Shown: in pieces, positions 8,591 through 21,016 of the stretch
How the letters are laid out: each line of letters starts with the position of its first letter
How positions within the stretch are numbered: position 1 is the stretch's first letter
Source: Nansenia antarctica
Taxonomy: Eukaryota; Chordata; Actinopteri; Argentiniformes; Microstomatidae
DNA length: 64,000 nucleotides
Assembly (NCBI GenBank): GCA_963989245.1
Contig: OZ022346.1
Location: 3,503,881-3,567,880 of the forward strand
Direction of reading: 5' to 3'
Made by a program: the position numbers and the translations under genes
Notes under the pieces: generated by a model
Told to the model about the DNA's origin: nothing
Seen by the model: the letters and a program-made list of their open reading frames with translations, nothing else
The model's database searches: none

Positions 8591-9895
8591 ACCCTGGGAG
8601 GCCATGGAGGATGGCTGAAGAGACACCAGGCAGTGCTACAGTAGTAAGAAATACAATAGTTAGTGCAGAGAGTCCATAGTCATCACTGCATGACAGAGTC
8701 CATAGTCATCACTGTATGACAGAGTCCATAGTCTTCACTGTATGACAGTCCACAGCTGGCTCACAGGTGACCACACAGAACAATTACAAGCTTCAGAATA
8801 ACAGTAGTTAGATCTGCTGACAAGGTGATGGAGCATTTTAGTGACTTGACATGTGAGCATAACTTGTCATGATCATGACTAATATCTGTTGCAATGTGAA
8901 CTCAAATCAACCCACAACCCATTTCAAATCAACCCACAACCCCAACGATTGCTTTGTCAAGAGATGTAAGTCTAAGACACGTACCTGACTTTAGCGAGGT
9001 GTGAGATCTGACTAACGCTGGTCTGAGAACTGATGGAGGAGGCAGGACATGGACCCACTCTGCTTTTGGAAAGGTTCTTGAAAAGAGACACAGGTAGAGA
9101 TGAGGAAGCATTGATACACACTGGTAAGTAACAAAGCTAAATGTCTAAAACTGAGATTCATCTGATATTACATCACTATTAGCTCACAAGAGATAGATGC
9201 TGCTTCTATCACTTCATACTGGGGCGGACCTTGTTCAGATCTTGTGGCTCTGCGCAGCCCCGGCCGGCGGGCTGATTGGCTGTGTTCCAGGATCACGGGG
9301 TAACAGTGAAGCTACAACAATTGATATAATGGAACTTCCGGATTTAGCCACTGTTTTCAAAATAAAAGCGATCCGTCGAATGATATGGAGGGGGGGACAC
9401 GTTGAAAAACAGATCCAGTATCTAAAAACAAACTGTCACTGTCAATATAGTTAACCTTCCCTAAAGGGACAGTTCACTCCAAACTCCAACTTTTCAGATC
9501 TCAACAGTGGGTTGGTGCTTCTAGGTTGGTGCATAGCCTGGTAAACCCACCCAGACAGCTTGTAAGTGCATAACTACTAGGCCTATTTAGAAACCAGAGC
9601 AGTACATGTACATGTTCTGCAACTTTTGATATGAACACACATGGTGCTTCACTTGAGTCAAAGTGACAATGAGACAATTTAGCAAAACAGCATATATCTT
9701 TTTCATTGAGAACATGCAGCATAGGGTTCCCTGGTTGTGAGGTGTACTTCACTCTTTCTGCTAAGGTTAGAGAATGTTAGAGAACCAAGCGTGACAGACA
9801 GGCCAGTGTTCTGCTGAAACCACCCGCCTCACGCAGGGGAAGTGGAACCCTGTGACATTAGTCTGGTTTTGGCTCAGCTCCGCTCTCCCTGAGTG

Positions 9896-10157
9896 TAATG
9901 GACTGACTTATATAGCTATGCCTTATTCCAAAGAGCTTTACAACGGCCTCTCATTCACCCATTCACACAGACATTCCACACACCAATGGCGGCAAGCTAC
10001 CATGCAAGGCGCCGGCCCGCTCACTGGGAGCAACTTGGGGTTCAGTGTCTTGCCCAAGGACACTTCGACATGTGGCCAGCCGGGGCTCGAACCGCCGATC
10101 TGCCAACCTTGCGATCAGATTAGATGCCGACTCTACCTCCTGAGACACAGCCGCCCC
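9896..10157 (-). mobile_element. tRNA-derived SINE (A1)
   Basis: On the minus strand the element starts GGGGCGGCTGTGTCTC with a tRNA-like head, including a B box GGTTCGAGCCCCGG (about 10083-10096). The body contains TCCTTGGGCAAGACACTGAA, and the tail contains AAAGCTCTTTGGAATAAGG. These are typical of fish tRNA-derived SINEs. The head end abuts the L2 insertion. Confidence 0.75.
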
Positions 10158-11916
10158 TCTCTACTAAAAAACTATGGGACTCCATGAAACATATGACTAA
10201 CATGGCCCCAGCTAAAAGGTGCCTTAGTGTCCTAAACGAGGGTGAAAAAGCCAATGAACTTAACCATTTTTATGCCAGGTTTGAGACTGCCGACTTCTCG
10301 ATGGAGCAAACAGTGGCTCTTCAGGCGCTGCCTGAGTTGGAAGCAAGTATCACCATTGAGCAGCGCGAGGTACAGAGACTGTTCGCTAACACCCGCCCTA
10401 GAAAGTCCTCTGGACCGGATGGCATCTCTGGGCTCATGCTAAAGTCCTGCAGTGAGGAGCTGGCTGAGGCCTGGTGTCCTATCTTCCAGAAGTCTCTGGA
10501 CTCTCACACTGTTCCGTCCATCTGGAAAGACGCTATCATTATTCCTGTTCCTAAGAAGGCTAGCTGCAAGGAAAATAATGACCTGCGACCAGTCGCTTTG
10601 ACATCTGTTGTAATGAAATGTTTTGAAAAATTCATTATGTAAAGTGAAAAATGCAGTCAGTTGCTCTCTGGATCCTTTTCAGTTTGCGTATAGATGTAAC
10701 ACAGGCACAGATGATGCAACCTCAGCCATGGTGCACTTCATATCTAAGCACTTAGAGGACCCTACCTACTATGTCCGACTCCTATTTGTTGATTTCAGTT
10801 CTGCTTTTAACACGATACAGCCGCACCTTTTAATTGAGAAGTTAAATGGGCTTAATGTCCCCCCCCTCATTATAAAATGGTATCACTCCTTTTTAACTAA
10901 CCGCACACAGCGGGTCAGTGTTAATGGCACTCTTTCGGAACCCAGAACCATAAGCACTGGTGCTCCACAGGGTATAGTCAGTTCCCCTGTGCTCTTTACT
11001 TTATACACAAACGAGTGCAGAAGCACCTACCCTAGCAACTGCATCATAAAATTTTCGGATGACACTGCCATCCTTGCTTTAATCAAAAAGGACAGTGACC
11101 TAAATGACTATTATTCTGAAATCCAGAGGTTTGTTAAATGGTGTGATGTTAACTGCCTGGTTTTAAATGTTAAGAAAACTGAGGAGATGGTGTTCGACCC
11201 CAGAGGTGTTGGGGACCACAGGCCTGTGGTCATCCACAAACAATCCATCTCTCAGGCCGCCTCTTACAAATATCTTGGGGTTTTCATTGATAACTCACTC
11301 ACCTGGAGCACTCATGTAGACAGCCTTTGTAGCAGATTACAACAACGACTACACTTCCTACGCCACCTTAGAGTTCATGGTGTTGACCCAAAATTTATGC
11401 TACTTTTCTACCAGTCTGTCTTAGAGAGTCTCATCAGATACGGCATTACATCTTGGTTTGGTAACCTATCTGTAAAACTAAGGTCCAAACTGGTCCGACT
11501 GATACAGACTGCATGGAAGATCATAGGGGTGAAAGACCACTCATCCCTGCAGTCTATTTTTGAACAGGCTACTCTCAGACAGGCTAGTAGAATTCTCATG
11601 AATCCCTCCCATGTCCTACATGCAGAGTATGAACTGCTGCCCTCTGGGAGGAGGTTCAGAGTCCCCCGCGCTAGATTAAATAGATTTAAAAATTCTTTTA
11701 TTCCCGTTTCTGTTAAACTTTTAAACTGCACAAGATGAATGTAACTTATCTTGCTTATCATTTTATTCCCACTCTTGTTTTAATCAGGTCCGCCCTCTGT
11801 TTGTGTGCTAATATCCTGTATTGTCTGTTGCTCTTTGTTGGCTGCTGTGGGGTGCAAGCCCAATACACATTTCCCAGTGATGGGACAATAAAGTGACTCT
11901 TGACTCTTGACTTGAC
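10158..11916 (+). pseudogene. 5'-truncated L2-type LINE, dead reverse transcriptase (A1)
   Basis: Two frames encode one reverse transcriptase. The first (to 10642) covers the fingers, with RPRKSSGPDGISGLMLK and VPKKASCKENNDLRPVAL. The second (to 11738) carries LLFVDFSSAFNTI, GAPQGIVSSPVLFTLYTN, the catalytic FSDD (near 11060), YKYLGVFIDNSLTWS, and a C-terminal NPSHVLHAEYELLPSGRR region typical of L2/CR1-type LINEs. A frameshift near 10638 separates them. The apurinic endonuclease is absent, so the copy is 5'-truncated. The 3' UTR ends GACAATAAAGTGACTC with short TGACTCT repeats. The insertion joins the SINE head to CTCTGCCGCACACC; unit A5 shows the empty site. The same frame break occurs in A2-A4, so the copies arose by array amplification. 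Confidence 0.85.
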
Positions 11917-11975
11917 TCTCTGCCGCACACCTCTCGGTCCCGTCTCCCATGTCAGGAAGTCAGAAACACGGTGGA

Positions 11976-12557
11976 GTAGTGGACAGGTAGTAATGGACAG
12001 GTAGTAATGGACAGGTAGTAATGGACAGGTAGTAATGGACAGGTAGTAATGGACAGGTAGTAATGGACAGGTAGTAATGGACAGGTAGTAGTGGACAGGT
12101 AGTAATGGACAGGTAGTAATGGACAGGTAGTAATGGACAGGTAGTAATGGACAGGTAGTAATGGACAGGTAGTAATGGACAGGTAGTAGTGGACAGGTAG
12201 TAATGGACAGGTAGTAATGGACAGGTAGTAATGGACAGGTAGTAATGGACAGGTAGTAATGGACAGGTAGTAGTGGACAGGTAGTAGTGGACAGGTAGTA
12301 ATGGACAGGTAGTAATGGACAGGTAGTAGTGGACAGGTAGTAGTGGACAGGTAGTAGTGGACAGGTAGTAATGGACAGGTAGTAATGGACAGGTAGTAAT
12401 GGACAGGTAGTAATGGACAGGTAGTAGTGGACAGGTAGTAATGGACAGGTAGTAATGGACAGGTAGTAATGGACAGGTAGTAATGGACAGGTAGTAATGG
12501 ACAGGTAGTAATGGACAGGTAGTAATGGACAGGTAGTAGTGGACAGGTAGTAGTGGA
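11976..12557 (+). repeat. 14-bp minisatellite (A1), about 41 copies
   Basis: Tandem GGACAGGTAGTAAT with AAT/AGT variants. An apparent 271-residue minus-strand frame across it is an artefact of the 14-bp period. The array is internally shortened in A3 and A5. Confidence 0.9.
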
Positions 12558-12934
12558 ACTGCTTATTGCACAATGCTATTTATACTATTTCAAAAACATA
12601 GAAATGATCTTCTCATTGTGTTGCGTCTACATATTTCATAATGTATTCATAATGGAATAACATACATTAATACCAATTGAAATTGGTAATACAGGTCTAC
12701 AAAATAAGAGTAAGTTATGACCATTCATTTTACAACGTGTAGAAACATTTGTACAAACCTTATGAAATGTCACACTCTGGTGGCCAGAATAAAAGCTGTG
12801 CAGCAGCAACATTACTGAGTACAGTAGTAATTATGTGGCTGAGCAGAAGGCTGGTCTCAATGTAATGGAACAGTTTCCATTATTTTTAGAGCCGCTCTGC
12901 CTCTAATCCATTAATTGATTGTATACATGGTGTT

Positions 12935-13107
12935 GTGTTTTTATAAAAACACCTGGTTGCTACAAATGCAGAGCTTTGGGAGATTTTCTGGCAACCGTTC
13001 TCAAATGGGAAAGACCATGGGAGAAGGCGGTGAGCAGGTACAAGGGAGCACCCAGTGAACTGGGTAGCACAGAGTCCAAGCCTGCCCAGTTGCATTTGTA
13101 GCAACCA
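12935..13107. repeat. Palindrome and U2-distal block (A1)
   Basis: The palindrome lies at 12935-12952 and the inverted-repeat block at 12954-13107, in the same orientation as at 107-258. In later units a 9-bp AGCAACAAG repeat is expanded inside the block: three copies in A2 and A3, two in A4. Confidence 0.7.
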
Positions 13108-13109
13108 GC

Positions 13110-13148
13110 TACTACACTTGACCTTAGCCAAAAGGCCGAGGAAGCGAT
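13110..13148 (-). pseudogene. U2 snRNA 5' fragment 3
   Basis: Nucleotides 1-38 carry two derived changes: an extra C after CTTC and AAGGTCAAG in place of AAGATCAAG. Fragments 4-7 share both changes, which marks them as one amplified lineage. GTGTAGTA is kept at the break. Confidence 0.92.
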
Positions 13149-15238
13149 ACCCACAATGGGTACGAGGTAGGAGAGTCAATCTCTGACACGTCAATTCACG
13201 TCACGGTTTAACCACAATAGTTTCTATATGCATTCCACCAAATAATACAACATCTTTAACTTAACATTGTTCATGTACTGCTAATGTACAAAACATCCCA
13301 GAAATGCTACTTATGACTGTTCCAAACTGGGAAATTCAATACGTCCCACGGTCACGTGGTAAGCCGTCTCCAATCGTAGCGGAAGAAGGCATTTGCTCAT
13401 CAAAATCACATTTACCGCAAACTGGAAATAATGACCAACCGGTTACATGTAGTAAAACGTAATGTGATTATTATGGGCCATGTTTTGGATATTGACGCTT
13501 AGCTTTTCGCCTGAATATGAATGACACAGACACACGCACACACACACACACAGCAGCCGATAGAAAGACCTCTGTCGCCCTCTAGCGGTTATATTACACT
13601 TTGACCAGACATCTCTGACCTCTCCTGTTTCTCCCCGGTTAATTGTCAGTACTATCCTTGATGATCGACTAAATTAATTGTAGGACTGTGTACAAGTGAA
13701 AACAAACCACAGACCAAAGTAATCAGAGGCATGACCATTTATGTGGAATAAACTCGTTTCACAAGCACTACGACTTCACCCAATGAGCCTAGTCACTGTG
13801 GCTGTGATAGCACTGGCCAACCCAGTTAAAACCAAGGCTTTGGACTTTTGGGGGACTGCCAGTTGAGCTTTCTCCAAGCTCTGGAGGGGTCGGCGATGTC
13901 ACAGTGTGGGTTGAAGAGCTCTCACCAAGCTCTACCCTGGGAGGCCATGGAGGATGGCTGAAGAGACACCAGGCAGTGCTACAGTAGTAAGAAATACAAT
14001 AGTTAGTGCAGAGAGTCCATAGTCATCACTGTATGACAGAGTCCATAGTCATCACTGTATGACAGAGTCCATAGTCTTCACTGTATGACAGTCCACAGCT
14101 GGCTCACAGGTGACCACACAGAACAATTACAAGCTTCAGAATAACAGTAGTTAGATCTGCTGACAAGGTGATGGAGCATTTTAGTGACTTGACATGTGAG
14201 CATAACTTGTCATGATCATGACTAATATCTGTTGCAATGTGAACTCAAATCAACCCACAACCCATTTCAAATCAACCCACAACCCCAACGATTGCTTTGT
14301 CAAGAGATGTAAGTCTAAGACACGTACCTGACTTTAGCGAGGTGTGAGATCTGACTAACGCTGGTCTGAGAACTGATGGAGGAGGCAGGACATGGACCCA
14401 CTCTGCTTTTGGAAAGGTTCTTGAAAAGAGACACAGGTAGAGATGAGGAAGCATTGATACACACTGGTAAGTAACAAAGCTAAATGTCTAAAACTGAGAT
14501 TCATCTGATATTACATCACTATTAGCTCACAAGAGATAGATGCTGCTTCTATCACTTCATACTGGGGCGGACCTTGTTCAGATCTTGTGGCTCTGCGCAG
14601 CCCCGGCCGGCGGGCTGATTGGCTGTGTTCCAGGATCACGGGGTAACAGTGAAGCTACAACAATTGATATAATGGAACTTCCGGATTTAGCCACTGTTTT
14701 CAAAATAAAAGCGATCCGTCGAATGATATGGAGGGGGGGACACGTTGAAAAACAGATCCAGTATCTAAAAACAAACTGTCACTGTCAATATAGTTAACCT
14801 TCCCTAAAGGGACAGTTCACTCCAAACTCCAACTTTTCAGATCTCAACAGTGGGTTGGTGCTTCTAGGTTGGTGCATAGCCTGGTAAACCCACCCAGACA
14901 GCTTGTAAGTGCATAACTACTAGGCCTATTTAGAAACCAGAGCAGTACATGTACATGTTCTGCAACTTTTGATATGAACACACATGGTGCTTCACTTGAG
15001 TCAAAGTGACAATGAGACAATTTAGCAAAACAGCATATATCTTTTTCATTGAGAACATGCAGCATAGGGTTCCCTGGTTGTGAGGTGTACTTCACTCTTT
15101 CTGCTAAGGTTAGAGAATGTTAGAGAACCAAGCGTGACAGACAGGCCAGTGTTCTGCTGAAACCACCCGCCTCACGCAGGGGAAGTGGAACCCTGTGACA
15201 TTAGTCTGGTTTTGGCTCAGCTCCGCTCTCCCTGAGTG

Positions 15239-15500
15239 TAATGGACTGACTTATATAGCTATGCCTTATTCCAAAGAGCTTTACAACGGCCTCTCATTCA
15301 CCCATTCACACAGACATTCCACACACCAATGGCGGCAAGCTACCATGCAAGGCGCCGGCCCGCTCACTGGGAGCAACTTGGGGTTCAGTGTCTTGCCCAA
15401 GGACACTTCGACATGTGGCCAGCCGGGGCTCGAACCGCCGATCTGCCAACCTTGCGATCAGATTAGATGCCGACTCTACCTCCTGAGACACAGCCGCCCC
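15239..15500 (-). mobile_element. tRNA-derived SINE (A2)
   Basis: This is the copy of the A1 SINE in the same position and orientation, without noticed differences. Confidence 0.75.
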
Positions 15501-17260
15501 TCTCTACTAAAAAACTATGGGACTCCATGAAACATATGACTAACATGGCCCCAGCTAAAAGGTGCCTTAGTGTCCTAAACGAGGGTGAAAAAGCCAATGA
15601 ACTTAACCATTTTTATGCCAGGTTTGAGACTGCCGACTTCTCGATGGAGCAAACAGTGGCTCTTCAGGCGCTGCCTGAGTTGGAAGCAAGTATCACCATT
15701 GAGCAGCGCGAGGTACAGAGACTGTTCGCTAACACCCGCCCTAGAAAGTCCTCTGGACCGGATGGCATCTCTGGGCTCATGCTAAAGTCCTGCAGTGAGG
15801 AGCTGGCTGAGGCCTGGTGTCCTATCTTCCAGAAGTCTCTGGACTCTCACACTGTTCCGTCCATCTGGAAAGACGCTATCATTATTCCTGTTCCTAAGAA
15901 GGCTAGCTGCAAGGAAAATAATGACCTGCGACCAGTCGCTTTGACATCTGTTGTAATGAAATGTTTTGAAAAATTCATTATGTAAAGTGAAAAATGCAGT
16001 CAGTTGCTCTCTGGATCCTTTTCAGTTTGCGTATAGATGTAACACAGGCACAGATGATGCAACCTCAGCCATGGTGCACTTCATATCTAAGCACTTAGAG
16101 GACCCTACCTACTATGTCCGACTCCTATTTGTTGATTTCAGTTCTGCTTTTAACACGATACAGCCGCACCTTTTAATTGAGAAGTTAAATGGGCTTAATG
16201 TCCCCCCCCCTCATTATAAAATGGTATCACTCCTTTTTAACTAACCGCACACAGCGGGTCAGTGTTAATGGCACTCTTTCGGAACCCAGAACCATAAGCA
16301 CTGGTGCTCCACAGGGTATAGTCAGTTCCCCTGTGCTCTTTACTTTATACACAAACGAGTGCAGAAGCACCTACCCTAGCAACTGCATCATAACATTTTC
16401 GGATGACACTGCCATCCTTGCTTTAATCAAAAAGGACAGTGACCTAAATGACTATTATTCTGAAATCCAGAGGTTTGTTAAATGGTGTGATGTTAACTGC
16501 CTGGTTTTAAATGTTAAGAAAACTGAGGAGATGGTGTTCGACCCCAGAGGTGTTGGGGACCACAGGCCTGTGGTCATCCACAAACAATCCATCTCTCAGG
16601 CCGCCTCTTACAAATATCTTGGGGTTTTCATTGATAACTCACTCACCTGGAGCACTCATGTAGACAGCCTTTGTAGCAGATTACAACAACGACTACACTT
16701 CCTACGCCACCTTAGAGTTCATGGTGTTGACCCAAAATTTATGCTACTTTTCTACCAGTCTGTCTTAGAGAGTCTCATCAGATACGGCATTACATCTTGG
16801 TTTGGTAACCTATCTGTAAAACTAAGGTCCAAACTGGTCCGACTGATACAGACTGCATGGAAGATCATAGGGGTGAAAGACCACTCATCCCTGCAGTCTA
16901 TTTTTGAACAGGCTACTCTCAGACAGGCTAGTAGAATTCTCATGAATCCCTCCCATGTCCTACATGCAGAGTATGAACTGCTGCCCTCTGGGAGGAGGTT
17001 CAGAGTCCCCCGCGCTAGATTAAATAGATTTAAAAATTCTTTTATTCCCGTTTCTGTTAAACTTTTAAACTGCACAAGATGAATGTAACTTATCTTGCTT
17101 ATCATTTTATTCCCACTCTTGTTTTAATCAGGTCCGCCCTCTGTTTGTGTGCTAATATCCTGTATTGTCTGTTGCTCTTTGTTGGCTGCTGTGGGGTGCA
17201 AGCCCAATACACATTTCCCAGTGATGGGACAATAAAGTGACTCTTGACTCTTGACTTGAC
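15501..17260 (+). pseudogene. 5'-truncated L2-type LINE (A2), extra frameshift
   Basis: It shares the A1 frame break near 15981 and has an additional 1-bp insertion in a C run (nine C at 16202-16210 instead of eight). This splits the second frame into pieces ending at 16244 and restarting near 16189. One further change, ATAACATTTTCGG for ATAAAATTTTCGG (near 16391), replaces Lys by Thr just before the FSDD motif. Confidence 0.85.
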
Positions 17261-17317
17261 TCTCTGCCGCACACCTCTCGGTCCCGTCTCCCATGTCAGG
17301 AAGTCAGAAACACGGTG

Positions 17318-17900
17318 GAGTAGTGGACAGGTAGTAATGGACAGGTAGTAATGGACAGGTAGTAATGGACAGGTAGTAATGGACAGGTAGTAATGGACAG
17401 GTAGTAATGGACAGGTAGTAGTGGACAGGTAGTAATGGACAGGTAGTAATGGACAGGTAGTAATGGACAGGTAGTAATGGACAGGTAGTAATGGACAGGT
17501 AGTAATGGACAGGTAGTAGTGGACAGGTAGTAATGGACAGGTAGTAATGGACAGGTAGTAATGGACAGGTAGTAATGGACAGGTAGTAGTGGACAGGTAG
17601 TAATGGACAGGTAGTAATGGACAGGTAGTAATGGACAGGTAGTAATGGACAGGTAGTAATGGACAGGTAGTAGTGGACAGGTAGTAGTGGACAGGTAGTA
17701 GTGGACAGGTAGTAGTGGACAGGTAGTAATGGACAGGTAGTAATGGACAGGTAGTAATGGACAGGTAGTAATGGACAGGTAGTAGTGGACAGGTAGTAAT
17801 GGACAGGTAGTAATGGACAGGTAGTAATGGACAGGTAGTAATGGACAGGTAGTAATGGACAGGTAGTAATCGACAGGTAGTAGTGGACAGGTAGTAGTGG
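17318..17900 (+). repeat. 14-bp minisatellite (A2)
   Basis: Similar length to A1. Near its end one unit reads AATCGACAGG. This variant is shared with A3 and A4 but is absent from A1 and A5, evidence of unit-level copying. Confidence 0.9.
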
Positions 17901-18468
17901 AACTGCTTATTGCACAATGCTATTTATACTATTTCAAAAACATAGAAATGATCTTCTCATTGTGTTGCGTCTACATATTTCATAATGTATTCATAATGGA
18001 ATAACATACATTAATACCAATTGAAATTGGTAATACAGGTCTACAAAATAAGAGTAAGTTATGACCATTCATTTTACAACGTGTAGAAACATTTGTACAA
18101 ACCTTATGAAATGTCACACTCTGGTGGCCAGAATAAAAGCTGTGCAGCAGCAACATTACTGAGTACAGTAGTAATTATGTGGCTGAGCAGAAGGCTGGTC
18201 TCAATGTAATGGAACAGTTTCCATTATTTTTAGAGCCGCTCTGCCTCTAGTCCATTAATTGATTGTATACATGGTGTTGTGTTTTTATAAAAACACCTGG
18301 TTGCTACAAATGCAGAGCTTTGGGAGATTTTCTGGCAACCGTTCTCAAATGGGAAAGACCATGGGAGAAGGCGGTGAGCAACAAGAGCAACAAGAGCAAC
18401 AAGGGAGCACCCAGTGAACTGGGTAGCACAGAGTCCAAGCCTGCCCAGTTGCATTTGTAGCAACCAGC

Positions 18469-18507
18469 TACTACACTTGACCTTAGCCAAAAGGCCGAGG
18501 AAGCGAT
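18469..18507 (-). pseudogene. U2 snRNA 5' fragment 4
   Basis: Identical to fragment 3. The PSE-like motif is at 18546-18569. Confidence 0.92.
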
Positions 18508-19236
18508 ACCCACAATGGGTACGAGGTAGGAGAGTCAATCTCTGACACGTCAATTCACGTCACGGTTTAACCACAATAGTTTCTATATGCATTCCACCAA
18601 ATAATACAACATCTTTAACTTAACATTGTTCATGTACTGCTAATGTACAAAACATCCCAGAAATGCTACTTATGACTGTTCCAAACTGGGAAATTCAATA
18701 CGTCCCACGGTCACGTGGTAAGCCGTCTCCAATCGTAGCGGAAGAAGGCATTTGCTCATCAAAATCACATTTACCGCAAACTGGAAATAATGACCAACCG
18801 GTTACATGTAGTAAAACGTAATGTGATTATTATGGGCCATGTTTTGGATATTGACGCTTAGCTTTTCGCCTGAATATGAATGACACAGACACACGCACAC
18901 ACACACACACACACAGCAGCCGATAGAAAGACCTCTGTCGCCCTCTAGCGGTTATATTACACTTTGACCAGACATCTCTGACCTCTCCTGTTTCTCCCCG
19001 GTTAATTGTCAGTACTATCCTTGATGATCGACTAAATTAATTGTAGGACTGTGTACAAGTGAAAACAAACCACAGACCAAAGTAATCAGAGGCATGACCA
19101 TTTATGTGGAATAAACTCGTTTCACAAGCACTACGACTTCACCCAATGAGCCTAGTCACTGTGGCTGTGATAGCACTGGCCAACCCAGTTAAAACCAAGG
19201 CTTTGGACTTTTGGGGGACTGCCAGTTGAGCTTTCT

Positions 19237-19449
19237 CCAAGCTCTGGAGGGGTCGGCGATGTCACAGTGTGGGTTGAAGAGCTCTCACCAAGCTCTGGAG
19301 GGGTCGGCGATGTCACAGTGTGGGTTGAAGAGCTCTCACCAAGCTCTGGAGGGGTCGGCGATGTCACAGTGTGGGTTGAAGAGCTCTCACCAAGCTCTGG
19401 AGGGGTCGGCGATGTCACAGTGTGGGTTGAAGAGCTCTCACCAAGCTCT
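19237..19449 (+). repeat. 51-bp minisatellite, four copies (A3)
   Basis: Four full units plus a partial CCAAGCTCT. All units appear identical, so the expansion is recent. Confidence 0.9.
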
Positions 19450-20754
19450 ACCCTGGGAGGCCATGGAGGATGGCTGAAGAGACACCAGGCAGTGCTACAG
19501 TAGTAAGAAATACAATAGTTAGTGCAGAGAGTCCATAGTCATCACTGCATGACAGAGTCCATAGTCATCACTGTATGACAGAGTCCATAGTCTTCACTGT
19601 ATGACAGTCCACAGCTGGCTCACAGGTGACCACACAGAACAATTACAAGCTTCAGAATAACAGTAGTTAGATCTGCTGACAAGGTGATGGAGCATTTTAG
19701 TGACTTGACATGTGAGCATAACTTGTCATGATCATGACTAATATCTGTTGCAATGTGAACTCAAATCAACCCACAACCCATTTCAAATCAACCCACAACC
19801 CCAACGATTGCTTTGTCAAGAGATGTAAGTCTAAGACACGTACCTGACTTTAGCGAGGTGTGAGATCTGACTAACGCTGGTCTGAGAACTGATGGAGGAG
19901 GCAGGACATGGACCCACTCTGCTTTTGGAAAGGTTCTTGAAAAGAGACACAGGTAGAGATGAGGAAGCATTGATACACACTGGTAAGTAACAAAGCTAAA
20001 TGTCTAAAACTGAGATTCATCTGATATTACATCACTATTAGCTCACAAGAGATAGATGCTGCTTCTATCACTTCATACTGGGGCGGACCTTGTTCAGATC
20101 TTGTGGCTCTGCGCAGCCCCGGCCGGCGGGCTGATTGGCTGTGTTCCAGGATCACGGGGTAACAGTGAAGCTACAACAATTGATATAATGGAACTTCCGG
20201 ATTTAGCCACTGTTTTCAAAATAAAAGCGATCCGTCGAATGATATGGAGGGGGGGACACGTTGAAAAACAGATCCAGTATCTAAAAACAAACTGTCACTG
20301 TCAATATAGTTAACCTTCCCTAAAGGGACAGTTCACTCCAAACTCCAACTTTTCAGATCTCAACAGTGGGTTGGTGCTTCTAGGTTGGTGCATAGCCTGG
20401 TAAACCCACCCAGACAGCTTGTAAGTGCATAACTACTAGGCCTATTTAGAAACCAGAGCAGTACATGTACATGTTCTGCAACTTTTGATATGAACACACA
20501 TGGTGCTTCACTTGAGTCAAAGTGACAATGAGACAATTTAGCAAAACAGCATATATCTTTTTCATTGAGAACATGCAGCATAGGGTTCCCTGGTTGTGAG
20601 GTGTACTTCACTCTTTCTGCTAAGGTTAGAGAATGTTAGAGAACCAAGCGTGACAGACAGGCCAGTGTTCTGCTGAAACCACCCGCCTCACGCAGGGGAA
20701 GTGGAACCCTGTGACATTAGTCTGGTTTTGGCTCAGCTCCGCTCTCCCTGAGTG

Positions 20755-21016
20755 TAATGGACTGACTTATATAGCTATGCCTTATTCCAAAGAGCTTTAC
20801 AACGGCCTCTCATTCACCCATTCACACAGACATTCCACACACCAATGGCGGCAAGCTACCATGCAAGGCGCCGGCCCGCTCACTGGGAGCAACTTGGGGT
20901 TCAGTGTCTTGCCCAAGGACACTTCGACATGTGGCCAGCCGGGGCTCGAACCGCCGATCTGCCAACCTTGCGATCAGATTAGATGCCGACTCTACCTCCT
21001 GAGACACAGCCGCCCC
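20755..21016 (-). mobile_element. tRNA-derived SINE (A3)
   Basis: Copy of the A1 SINE, same position and orientation. Confidence 0.75.

Larger units (their letters stand above)
7788..13148 (-). repeat. Array unit A1 (5.36 kb)
   Basis: The unit runs from the U2 promoter block (7788-8280, shared with B units) through 8281-8530 (nothing recognised), one copy of the 51-bp minisatellite, three 26-bp repeats (8669-8746, AGAGTCCATAGTC type), a 1.1-kb stretch at 8747-9895 with no gene (it includes AAAGGGACAGTTCACTCC near 9464, typical of fish interspersed repeats), a SINE, a dead L2, the 14-bp minisatellite, 12558-12900 (nothing recognised) and the U2-distal block. Units A1-A4 are almost identical. 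Confidence 0.88.
13149..18507 (-). repeat. Array unit A2 (5.36 kb)
   Basis: The layout is as in A1, with only scattered differences. The (CA)n run (13533-13550) is shorter than in A1. The block at its far end (18298-18466) has three AGCAACAAG repeats. Single-copy stretches at 13640-13873 and 14110-15238 hold no gene. Confidence 0.88.

Noticed and set aside
9197..9454. An 85-residue plus-strand frame repeated in A1-A3 (14540-14797, 20056-20313)
   Set aside because: It is truncated by small changes in A4 and absent in A5, has no domain and is preserved only because the units are near-identical.
10083..10096. tRNA gene signals (B box) at the SINE
   Set aside because: The A and B box-like bases belong to a SINE head, and no cloverleaf with a full acceptor stem is apparent. 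The same holds for 40440-40465.
11976..12557. CRISPR-like array
   Set aside because: The repeats are directly adjacent without unique spacers and the DNA is vertebrate.
11758..12573. A 271-residue minus-strand frame made of a 14-residue repeat, with copies in A2-A4
   Set aside because: It is a by-product of the 14-bp minisatellite, whose repeats contain no stop in this frame. There is no conserved start context and no domain, and the frame varies only with repeat number.
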